This document shows, one piece after another, positions 8,856-17,822 of a stretch of 32,188 bases of DNA (within the stretch, counting starts at the first letter, position 1; each line of letters starts with the position of its first letter). A program made the translations under genes and the position numbers. The stretch comes from Chara braunii (Eukaryota; Streptophyta; Charophyceae; Charales; Characeae). The stretch covers positions 1,870,176 to 1,902,363 of the forward strand of contig BFEA01000181.1 of NCBI GenBank assembly GCA_003427395.1. The letters are read 5' to 3'. Below the pieces are notes generated by a model that ran no database searches, was not told the origin of the DNA, and saw only the letters and a list, made by a program, of their open reading frames with translations.

Positions 8856-9530
8856 CCATACATTCGGACTTCAGCCAAGAAATGGAAATATGTCATATCT
8901 TAATATCATACATCTGGTTAGCTTAGGGAATGTGAATCCAATCTAAGAATTACACATTCGATCGAAACTAGAAAATAAACATTCAAATTGAATTTCATAC
9001 ATCTAAGCATCGCCAGGAAATGAAGGGTTGTATACCATACATCGGACTTTAGCTGGGAGATGGAAAGCCCCCCTGAAATCCATACATCCAGTACAAACTA
9101 GGAAATAGATACATAGGTCGGACACCATACATCCAATTCAAGTCAGGGAATGAACAACCCAAGCGTGCACCATACATCCGACTTGTGTCGAGAAATAAGG
9201 GATTAACCTGAAATCCATACATCCAGTACAAACAGGGAAATAGATACATAGACCCCTCCATACATTCAACTCAAGCCAGGGAATGGACAACTCGAGCATA
9301 CACCATACGTCCGACCTTTGTTGAGAAATGTGAGTTTAACCTAAAAATCCATACATCCAGATAAACAGGGAAATAGATACATAGGCCCCACCATACATTT
9401 AACTCCAGCCAGGAAATGGATAACGCCATCTAGGCCTTACCTAGGAAATGACTGCACACTTTTGCGTCATATATCCAATCATGACTGAGAAATAAGCATT
9501 TGTCTGTTATACATTCAGTCAATGTTTGGG
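8856..9530. repeat. 45 bp tandem array with 135 bp higher-order unit
   Basis: CCATAC begins at 9035, 9080, 9125, 9170, 9215, 9258, 9303, 9349 and 9391, steps of 42-46 bp. Every third unit is most alike (continuations CAGTAC, CAATTC or CAACTC, CGACTT or CGACCT), so the homogeneous unit is about 135 bp. Units become more degenerate toward both ends (8856 and 9508). Because 45 is a multiple of 3, the minus strand has a 70-codon frame with a 15-residue period around MYG. It is more likely a satellite than a gene. Confidence 0.85.
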
Positions 9531-9639
9531 GAACGACAACTCGAAAAGAGAAGATGTTGCCAGAGATAAATCCAAATTCACCACAATCAACACTGAATAC
9601 CCGTTTCTTCAAACAATCAATGACCCACTTATAAATTTG

Positions 9640-10690
9640 TCAAAACAACCTATTATTTCTTTCCGCTTGGATGAGTCTTGCTTATCACATTATTCACATC
9701 ATCGCTCTGCTGAGACGGACAGTAACGTGGAGTGTACCCTATCAAACCACAAGAGTGACACCTCATTTTTTTCCACCAATTCCCAGCTCGCCGAGAGCGA
9801 CGATGGTCAGGATTGCCTTTGGCCGCATACTGAATGTTAGCGACTTACAATACATCTTGAGGACACGGTTCGATCTCCTCTCATCTATACCTTACATTTT
9901 TGACAAAAGAGTCAACCGTACCCTTCCGCCTCTTCTCATTATATTTCTTCGACAAGCCGATAACGGTTGTGGTCTCGGAATCTTTTTTTTCTCACGACTT
10001 TCAGAGACTCTTTCACCTCAGAAAGTTCTCTCAAAATACAATCATCATGTTGGTATGCATTGTTATTAGAGACTATTTGCTGCATATGTTTTCCAGATCC
10101 AGACGAAGAACCTGATTGAAACCATCATTCAAGGCATTCTCACGGATATTCTGCCAAACAAAAGAAGACCTGACACCTTTCAATAAAACCCATATTTCTA
10201 CCTCACAAAAGCTCAAGAGAAACATCCTACTCTTATCCATTTCTGAGAGGATCGAAACAATACGAGCCACTCATTCAAACACATAAAGGAACTTCCCGAA
10301 CGTAGGATATTTGTCACGACAAACATTCTGAAGGTCATCACAAGTCAGAGTTTCGTTCCCGAGCTCGAACATGTCGAACATCGTTTGATCGAAATCATTC
10401 AAACTTCTGGCTTCTTAAACTAGCTTCGTTACCTCACGACGAACGTCTTCATGCACCCATGACACCACTCTTTTCAGCATTGTCTACTCATCCCACTCAT
10501 GAACAACAACCAATTGCTAGAATGCTGAAATAAATTTCACAACATTGTCACCATTAAGAATCGGGACATTAATCTTTGGAGCGGTCGACACTCTTTCGAT
10601 CTTCTCTCCGAGTGTTTCAATCAACTTATCCATTTTGTCCCAACGACCGTCATTGATCCTGCTACCTTCCGCCAGCTCGCTGCGAGAAGA
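9640..10690 (-). pseudogene. gag: Degenerate retroelement gag with zinc knuckle
   Basis: Reading the minus strand from about 10690 down gives stretches typical of Ty3/gypsy capsid regions. These include PKINVPILNGDNVVKF near 10575-10530, then blocks with a conserved helical pattern such as VARIVSILSEMDKSRMFLL (near 10270-10200). They are interrupted by at least four in-frame stops. At 9760-9719 the frame reads CHSCGLIGYTPRYC, a CX2CX4-Y-X4C zinc knuckle in which the usual His is Tyr. Gag would form the particle and bind genomic RNA. No protease or RT is recognisable downstream (leftward), where the 45 bp array begins. The boundaries are approximate and no LTR pair is assigned. Copies A and B flank it, but I cannot show that they are its LTRs. 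Confidence 0.6.
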
Positions 10691-11560
10691 TTAACTTGCG
10701 AGCTATGAGGTATAAAGGTAAGAAGTTGAAATGACTCGTGAGGTCCATCACTTGTTAACATATAAATAATATCGGGCTTTCCTACTACTCCGTCGAGGTT
10801 AGCAGAAGATAATCAATTCATACCTTGTTCTCTTAGAAAGTAGTATTAATAAAAGAAAATGGATCTAACTACCTTTTCAAAGTAGATTTGATAACGGTGT
10901 GTCATCGTACCTATTTTCAAAAGATGCTAGTTTGAAATCCAAATAAATCAATACAATACCTGAATGTCGTTCCGCTAGGGACAGCGGTAGTTTGCCGTTA
11001 TCCTCGGCATCGGCGCCACCTATCGAGCGCATCAGCCCCCGCCTTTTTCTCGCGAAGAAGCGGGAGCCCTCCCGACCATGTCACGCAGGAGATTTAAACA
11101 GAAAACTATAGAGACAGTTTCGGGATGATGCATAATTGATCCCACGGACCGCCGAGACGGTCGCGGTTGCAACGTCCCTTTGTCGCTCTAGCCAGGTGCG
11201 CCAGCTGTACACCCCGCGGTCCCCTACGACAGGATAGGTTCCCGCGGGGCACAACTTGCTTCCCTAAGGGGTTGTCACCACCCTTAGGGGAGTATCCCTA
11301 CCGAGCTACTGACCCACGTGTGAAAGCTTTTACATGCAGTTGCAAAGGTGGGTCAGCCGAGGGCGTTTGCTCGCTTGTTGTAGTATAGGTACGCGCGATT
11401 AAAATGCCTACTGAACCCGGATGTCGTTCGTTCCTTAGGGCACTGATCTCCTAAGTACGAAGCGTACGCCGGTCGACAAAGATGGTCTCAACCAACCGTG
11501 AAACCTCCTTGGCCTTTTAAACACTAATCAAAAGAAAGTTATAACAATCACACATAGTTA
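10691..11560. other. Unassigned DNA, no gene seen
   Basis: AT-rich to about 10960, then GC-rich with short dyads such as CCCTAAGGG and CCCTTAGGG around 11262-11292. AATGTCGTTCCGCTAGGG near 10973 and GGATGTCGTTCGTTCC near 11418 are partly alike. In orientation and position this could be the promoter-proximal side of the minus-strand retroelement, but I find no PBS. Confidence 0.35.
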
Positions 11561-13300
11561 TACCAAAAGGAATTGTATTTTGTCGATAGGAATGTATATC
11601 CCATCTGCAATGATAATCGAAAGAATCAAAATCATCATTAGATACCAAAAAACTCGACCACCGACCACCCCGGGTCGACCTCCATAAAAATCATACAGTC
11701 GCCAACGAGGAGTTGGCTTTAGACAATAACATATATGCAACCGACACGATGCGTAAACGGTAGTCGGACAACCTTAGTTTTGACTTGATGAGATGCGCTG
11801 CCAAACTTATTCATTCCATATACCGCCGACCTAAGATTAAACACGTACATCCGTCTTCACAGATCCTTAGTTTCCTTGGATGACACACTGTCTTGTGAAT
11901 GATTCTTGATTAGGTGCATTACTTGAGGTGTTGCATATCTCTCCCTCTAGGAAGTGGTCTGGGGTACTCCTCGCCTGTGATTCACTGGGAGCTTTGGCAA
12001 GTACAAGACTCGGATCTAAAAAGTCAGGCCGTCTCCATTGCATTGGCAAAGTACCCCCCCGTAGAACGGTCCACTCTGGGTCGATAACAGGGTCGGCTCC
12101 TAAAGCCACGAACCCCCGGCCCAGATGCTTTCTTGAAAGAGAGAAAGTGTCCACCGTAAGTTAATTTTCAGTTGTTCTCATCCTCCCCTGCCTAAGGTAA
12201 TTTAGACGAAAAGAGTCATAGGTGATAGAGAATGAGACTCAATGGGGCAGGTAAAGGTGAATAAAGTAATTCACGATGGAAAAGGTCGATCCTTGGGAAT
12301 AGTTAAATTCATTATGCTTTTGTTATGAACTTGGTTGTTTGCCGATTTTCTCGCCACTCACACACAGAGTGTCCGACACACGCCCATACATATACCAATC
12401 AAGGGGGAGAGGAGACAGAGTCCAAACTGCACACAGACAAAGATAAGCAGCGAAATTCAACCATGCACAGATGTGGAGAAGACACACAGCGGCTCTCACT
12501 CTCTGACAAACTCCCAACAACCAATCACAAGAAGACACCTGCGAGGATAACAATTGGAATCACACTGATGATGAGCCAACTCAAACCAATAATCGTTATA
12601 AAGTTTATCCCAGTGTCTCGCCACTCTCAGAACTCCACACACCACTCTCTACTCCACACCCAGTTAGTAGCGCCACTCAGAATCCGCCTCCCAGAGGCCA
12701 GCGCCAACCATCCAGATGAGGAACAGGAATCGTAATGAAGTCTTCGGTGTCGATGAGGATTTCTGACGAAGAAGATGGCAACTATGATTGCCACACCACT
12801 GATGAAGCCCTGACAATCTTTAAGGAGTGAAGGGCGAGAGTGGTCCACCCACGTAGACTCCGTGAAGAGCCTCTAAACAGCCCAGCCAATAGCAGATACC
12901 CCCAGGGGTAGATGCGCAGAGGGTGCCCCAGCTATGGGAACCACCGGCAGACTGGCTATGGCTGCCGCGTCCACGATGAGGGTCTCAGGATGCCGCCTGT
13001 AAACAACTACCACCATCAAACTTGCTTGGCTCCAGAACGCTGTATCTCGAAAATGAAATGCCAAAAGTCCCTAACCTACAGGCTCAGTCCTATTAATAAA
13101 CTAGCCTACTCTAGACCTAGACCTACTGGACCGGTACCGCATCAGTTTGGCCTGTTCGGCCTGGGCCCTACCCGGCTATACGGCGCCTAACCCGCCTCTA
13201 CAGCCCAAGGCCCAGATGGGCCTGCTGTCCTAGTGATAGCCCGGGTCTGCTAAGGGCCATGCGGGCTAAGAGGAACTCGGGCATGCAATTTTCGTGTATA
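11561..13300. other. Unassigned DNA with short unconfirmed frames
   Basis: The longest frames are 95 codons on the minus strand (12154-11867) and 136 codons on the plus strand (12325-12735). The first has ordinary residue composition but no domain I recognise and no supporting neighbour. The second is rich in His, Thr and Gln from CAC/ACA repeats. A CCGTAAGT at 12152 resembles a splice donor. I would not annotate either as a gene without transcript evidence. 12900-13260 is rich in GGCC/GGGCC. Confidence 0.35.
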
Positions 13301-13330
13301 TTGCATATATGTCCCTCACAAATTTCCCTC
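13301..13330 (-). repeat. Short dispersed motif, inverted partner at 32136-32164
   Basis: The reverse complement reads AAATTTGTGAGGGACATATA then TGCAA. The right end of the window reads AAATTCGTGAGGGACATATC then TGCAA. About 26 of 30 positions agree. It may mark the edge of a dispersed element present in opposite orientations. Confidence 0.55.
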
Positions 13331-13980
13331 ATGATTAGACCAGCATTTAGTCCCTGACACGACTATACAACCTCGCAATCAGATCTCGGCAGCAGAAATC
13401 AGCAAGTCATTGCACTTTGATTCTCTTTCTGTTTTCAAAATTCCTTTTCTCATGGCACCGATCGATTATCCTTCAAAAATAGCAAGCAAGTTCACCCAAC
13501 GCACTGACGAAAGGAAAAAGGTAAGGAGCCAAAACTCTCCATCCTTTTGTCAAATAGCATTTTGTTCCGCTTTCATACATAGTTTTTTTACTCACCTGCA
13601 CACCACGCAGACAACACAATCAAAAGAAGACAAGCAAAGTCCCAATACTCACGTCAGACCCACCTTTTCACTCATGCATGACACCCACAACCCCACTCAA
13701 CCTTTTCTCCTGAACATTTAAAGCAAAAGGGTCAAAAAATGTGTGGGTGCACACAAGTGCGAAGGGAGTCCGAGTCGTCCACTAACTGACCTTGAGTGAA
13801 GTGGTGCAGAAGAAGCGCCCTGACTCACTCAAGAAAGCCAAGCCGTGTGTGCTGCCGAAAGCTGTAGTCTCAAGGAAAGTCCTGATCAAACCACCTCTCA
13901 CTCGCACGCCTCACCCGTGGTAGCCCAAGCGTGAAGACGTCGAGCCACATCCGTCCCAGAAAAACACTCAGTCTGGTACC
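13331..13980. other. No gene seen
   Basis: Mixed-composition DNA. A 103-codon frame at 13410-13721 is rich in Thr, His and Ser and has no recognisable domain. Nothing else stands out before the GTCCCA array. Confidence 0.4.
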
Positions 13981-14220
13981 ACGTCAGTCCCAACTGGTCC
14001 TAGTGGTCCCAGATGATCCCATGCGGTTCCAGGTGGTTCCATCCTATCAAACACTTCGTCGAATGACTATTAAGTCGAAAACTGTTTCCGCCACACTTCT
14101 AAAAAGTAAAATAAAACCGGTGCCGAATCCCAAAACCGCATGCGTCGAAACTGCCGCAAATGACCGCCCGCGTCCCACGTAAGTCCCAACTGAACCCAAA
14201 CAGTCCCAAGTGGTCCAATC
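13981..14220 (+). repeat. GGTCCCA minisatellite with 10 bp period
   Basis: Six units with GTCC, GTCCC, ATCCC or GTTCC cores end at 13990, 14000, 14010, 14020, 14030 and 14040, exactly 10 bp apart. A second block at 14172-14217 has five more cores at steps of 10-11 bp. Consensus is about GGTCCCAACT. The stretch between the blocks is unrelated. Confidence 0.75.
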
Positions 14221-14514
14221 CCACTGCCGCAAGTAATGGGTAGTCCCAACTACAAAACATTTATCTCATATGTCGCATAAAAAAAAAATAAACCCGCCCG
14301 TCGTGCTCAAATTTCGTACTTTCGCATGACGTCAACCGCCACCATGTCACGTTGTTGTTGTCGTACACACCAATAGTAGCAGACCTTCACCAAGAAAAGA
14401 AGACGCCGCGCCGCAACAAAAAACTTTTTCTTGCCATAAAAGAAACCTCCACTGCCTCGCCGCATGTCCCACCGTCGTGTCGCAATTCCATTGTCGTCCC
14501 AAACCCTCGTTGAA
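14221..14514. other. Short gap before copy B, no gene seen
   Basis: A-rich and C-rich DNA with several CGCCGC and GTCGTC groups. It may be the real left part of the copy B repeat, which copy A lacks, because copy A starts abruptly at an A-run. Confidence 0.4.
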
Positions 14515-14747
14515 AAACGGCAGCGCTTTGCCGCGCCATACTTTCGTAAAAAAAACGGCAGAGCTTTGCCACGCCGTAATACCATTAAAAAAACGGCAGC
14601 GCTTCATCGTGTCGTACTACCGTAAACAAAACGGCAGCGCTTTGCCGCGCCGTACTACCGTAAAAAAAACGGCAGCGCTTCGCCGCGCCGTACTACCGTA
14701 CCAAAAAACGGCGGCGCTTCGTCGTGCCGTACCAGTGCTGCGGCGCT
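14515..14747 (+). repeat. 38 bp tandem repeat, 6 units (copy B)
   Basis: CGGCAGCGC or close variants start at 14518, 14556, 14594, 14632, 14670 and 14709, steps of 38 or 39 bp. The unit is a CGGCAGCGCTTYGCCGCG core, then CCGTACTACCGT and an A-run. Copy A has three units. Confidence 0.92.
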
Positions 14748-16661
14748 CGGCCGCTCGCCGTCGAAAAATTTTGGCAGCTCCTTCCCACAAAAGTAGGAAA
14801 TCACCTTGCCGCAGGTCCGTCCTCCTGGTACCGCCGCCAAAAAGCGTCGTCGTCCGCCGCTCGCCGTTAAAAACGTTTGGCAGCATTCCCCCACTTAAGT
14901 GGAAAAATAGCCTGCCGCAGGTCTACTATGCCAGTACTTGCCGTTGTCCAGTCCACCGACACCTCCACTAGCATGGCCCTGACGTTCGTCGCTGCCACAC
15001 AAAATCCTCCGTCAAATTAATAAAATATGGGCCCTGGACAAAATCCAGGCTCGAAGTATACTCCCGCCGTGCCACCTTGGTTCCGCAGAGTGCCGAGTGC
15101 CGCTCCACCGGACCGGCGCATCGGACCGGCGACAGCCAGAGGGAAGTGGAGCACAGTGCTCCCTACCCGGCTATGGCTGCCCTGCTCCTCTCGCGCTCCA
15201 CTGCAGACCTCCAGCCTCCTCTAACGTTGCCTCTCGCAACTCCTCCAGCAGCCAAGCAACACTCGAGTGTGCTTGCCACAGTGGCAGCACGAGTGCTTTC
15301 TGTGAGGCAGCTGGGGACAGCTGCCTGTTTTATAGTGGTTGAGGGGGGCTGGACGTCACTCCAGCCCCCAGGCAAACTCGCGGGCTCACAGTGAGCCCTT
15401 GATCTGGCCAAGATCAAAGGCTAACTGTGGTAGCACGTCAGCCACAACCTTAGTGGGGCGTTTTTTCTTTAACTGCCCCATTTTCTTTTTTCTTTTCTTT
15501 ATCTCAGCTATCTCGAATTTTCACGAGATACTTGAGCTTTTGCCATTTCCATAACTGTTTTTCTTTCATTTTTCTGATAAGGGGTTGGAGAGATACAACC
15601 CCGTTCAGTTTGATGTATCTGGACACATTTTCTAGGGCAGATACATTGGGAAAAGGCTGTAGACCCCTCAATTTTCAGGCTCCCTCTAAAAACGGGAGCC
15701 TGACAGTTACCTCGAGCAGCTTCTACAAGAGGTAACACCTCGTGAGGACAAGTGTGTCCTTACGAGAATGCGCAAGAAAAAAACAAAGAAAATAAACAAA
15801 AGAAAAATAAAACTAACTTCAACTATAACGCGCCTGGCCCTTACCTTGGCCAGGTTCATGCTATTGAAACCAACAACCCTCCCCTGAAAACGGGGGAGGG
15901 CAGTTGCCGGTTGGGAGAGAGAGGGAAACAACTCGTGAAAAATCACGAGTTCAAATCCCGAGAGGCTGGGAGCCGGGTGCAAAAAGTACCCCGACTTTGA
16001 TGATTTTTAGAAAAATATTCGCCCAATAAGAAAATCTAGAAAAAATCACGCGCATGGCTTAGGTGCCTCGCTACCTACAGAAAAAATTTGGAGCCGACAA
16101 AATTGTTTAACGCCACAAAAAAAATATTGGCGCAAATCAAAAAATACAGATTTTATTAAAAAAAATTGATCCCGTTTCTCTTTTTTTTTTTTTTTTTCCT
16201 TTTCTTTTTCTTCTTCCCCCCTGACAACGGGAAGGCAGCTGGCAGGTCACGAGGAGTAGGTCTTCCTCTCTCTCATCCTCCCATTTCTCTCTCTCTCTCT
16301 TTACTTTTTTTACGTTCTACGAAAACATCGTGAGGTGCGAGATCCAAGATCTTGCGGCCATAGATATTCGCCTCAAAACGAAGTGGGAGCTGTTATGCTC
16401 CCACACAGCCAAAATGACTGTTCTTTTCCTAACCTTGAGGCAACCTGCCTCATTTTCTTTTTCCTTTTTTACCCCGTTGGCCTTGGCCAATGGTCACATC
16501 GGGGTACAACCCCGTGACCTGTTGAAATACAGACCCAAGTTTGATCCCCTTCGGGGATCGAAATGATTTCGGACTGTTTCTCGATTTATGCATGACGTGC
16601 TTGCACAAGGGCCATGCAAATCTGGCGCGGCCAATCTCGGCCGCACGATCTACGTGATCAT
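14515..16661 (+). repeat. Hairpin-rich dispersed repeat, copy B
   Basis: Second copy of the element at 5391-7233. Hairpins present here: 15394-15422 (same as 6130-6158), 15676-15702 (CAGGCTCCC, 9 nt, GGGAGCCTG; imperfect in copy A), 15877-15900 (8 bp), 16383-16404 (GTGGGAGC, 6 nt, GCTCCCAC; absent from copy A) and 16543-16559 (GATCCCC, 3 nt, GGGGATC). AACTCGTG, AAAAAT, CACGAGTT near 15929-15950 is also perfect here but broken in copy A. The last shared bases are TACGTGATCAT. Immediately after them the sequence becomes the LTR of Ty3/gypsy element 1. Confidence 0.75.
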
Positions 16662-17061
16662 AGCTGGCCAGTGGGGTAGTGAAGAAGACAGCGGCCATAG
16701 CTGGCCAGTGAAGAAGACAGCGGCCATTACTGGCCGGTGGGGTAGACGTCAGCCGCCATAGCTAGCAGGAGGAAGACGACGGCGGCCATAGCCGCCCAGC
16801 TGTTGGTCAAGACAAGTGTTCAGAGTGTATGAGGCTGTGCTGAGTGGGGACATTCAGGGTGGTTCTCGTACGTGCACGCATGAGACAATGAGGGAGAGAG
16901 TGAGGCTGGTGGTAGAGATAGTGTTTGGCGGCCATAGCCGCAAGTTGGGCAATTGAGTTCAAGACGAATTCATTGTTGTTTTTGAGTTGAAAGAGTTCAG
17001 TTTTGCCATCGGTTCTCAAGTGTGCATGTTGTGAGCAGGTCCAGAGTTGAGTCTGAATGTA
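16662..17061 (+). repeat. Left LTR of element 1, truncated (R/U5 part)
   Basis: Matches 24015-24379 and ends at the same GTCTGAATGTA. Relative to the right LTR it lacks about 570 bp on the 5' side, including the TATA box, and has a 30 bp internal duplication around GAAGAAGACAGCGGCCAT. It begins exactly where repeat copy B stops. Confidence 0.85.
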
Positions 17062-17347
17062 CTGGTATCGGAGCTGATACCCGTTGTCCACGCCGGCGGA
17101 GCTGCAGCACACAAGGAAGAAGGAAGAAGCCGCCATAGCCGAAGCTTGACAAGGAGAGAGAGATAGTAAGAGAGAGAGAGAGGAAGAGAGAGGAAGGGGG
17201 ACGGTAGCCATAGCTGCCGACTTCGGGGAAGAATACCAACATCAAAAAGGGAGAAAGAAGAGACGCAGAGAGAAGAAAGGAAGAAGACAGTGACGAAGAG
17301 GAAGACAAGATCAGCCATAGCTGAGGTGAAGGAGGAGGTCCACCATA
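16692..17347 (+). repeat. Series of CATA-loop inverted repeats (left LTR and leader)
   Basis: CCATAGC-type motifs occur at least eight times. In several the bases either side of CATA are complementary: 16692-16703 (CGGC/GCTG), 16781-16796 (GGCGGC/GCCGCC), 16928-16941 (GCGGC/GCCGC), 17202-17219 (CGGTAGC/GCTGCCG, one T.G pair) and 17311-17324 (TCAGC/GCTGA). Others (16755, 17132, 17344) pair poorly. Related copies lie in the right LTR at 24030-24041, 24087-24105 and 24237-24250. Confidence 0.65.
17063..17075 (+). promoter_or_regulatory. Primer-binding site, initiator-Met tRNA type
   Basis: TGGTATCGGAGCT lies one base after the LTR end. It differs by one base from the usual plant PBS TGGTATCAGAGCT. 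It would bind the 3' end of initiator Met-tRNA to prime minus-strand DNA synthesis. Confidence 0.85.
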
Positions 17348-17822
17348 GCCGGAAGGTCAAAAGGTTGACTGGGAGAGTTGACCAGATGCGGACCGAGGTT
17401 GACCACGGGTGTTGACCAGGCATTCACCAGCGTTGACCGGGCTGTCCAGGGCGTTGACTGAGCGTTGACCGGAGCTGCCTAGCGCATTGACCAGGAGCGT
17501 TGACCGGCGAAGTTGACCAAGATCGTTGACCGGAGCGTTGACCCAACTCGAGCAAGAAGACAAACGGTACTATCTTTCCAAGCCTGGCCTGTCCCTTACC
17601 CCGTGAGTGTGTACCTTCACCCCGATACTTGCTGGCATAGAGTCTGTTAAGGACAGTCAGTCCTATCTCCCTGTCACTACTGTCTAGGGTGTTAGGACTC
17701 TGTGTGTGTGGTCATAGAACCATGAGCTCAGTTCGAGTAGTGAACCAAGTCCCCGAAGTAGAAGTAACCTGTTCGGTCCAAGTGTTGAAGTGTGGAATTG
17801 TTGTTAATTGTACGCTATCAAC
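17076..17822 (+). other. 5' leader of element 1 (untranslated)
   Basis: The interval between PBS and gag start. It contains a GA-rich tract (17141-17335), three CATA motifs and the TTGAC array. Frames on the minus strand reflect the repeats. The leader of a Ty3/gypsy RNA is where packaging and dimerisation signals are expected, so structured repeats here deserve notice. Confidence 0.7.
17365..17542 (+). repeat. Array of 12 TTGAC motifs
   Basis: TTGAC begins at 17365, 17378, 17399, 17412, 17433, 17454, 17465, 17487, 17500, 17513, 17526 and 17538. Steps are 11-13 or 21-22 bp, mostly in the context GCGTTGACCGG. TTGAC followed by C or T is the W-box core recognised by plant WRKY factors. It may equally be a degenerate 11-13 bp minisatellite. 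Confidence 0.85.

Noticed and set aside
8856-9530. CRISPR-like array
   Set aside because: The spacing is regular, but the intervening sequences are themselves related and the context is eukaryotic. It is a satellite.
11867-12154. 95-codon minus-strand frame with ordinary residue composition
   Set aside because: No recognised domain, no splice-consistent neighbours and no similarity to the retroelement frames in the window. It needs transcript evidence.
12325-12735. 136-codon plus-strand frame
   Set aside because: Composition is driven by CAC and ACA repeats and there is no domain.
5391-16661. Copies A and B as the two LTRs of one 11 kb minus-strand retrotransposon enclosing the gag at 9640-10690
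   Set aside because: Both copies begin TGATCACGTA on the minus strand, which fits a TG start. However, there is no polypurine tract before copy A, no PBS next to copy B, no pol, and the left ends do not coincide. It remains possible but unsupported.
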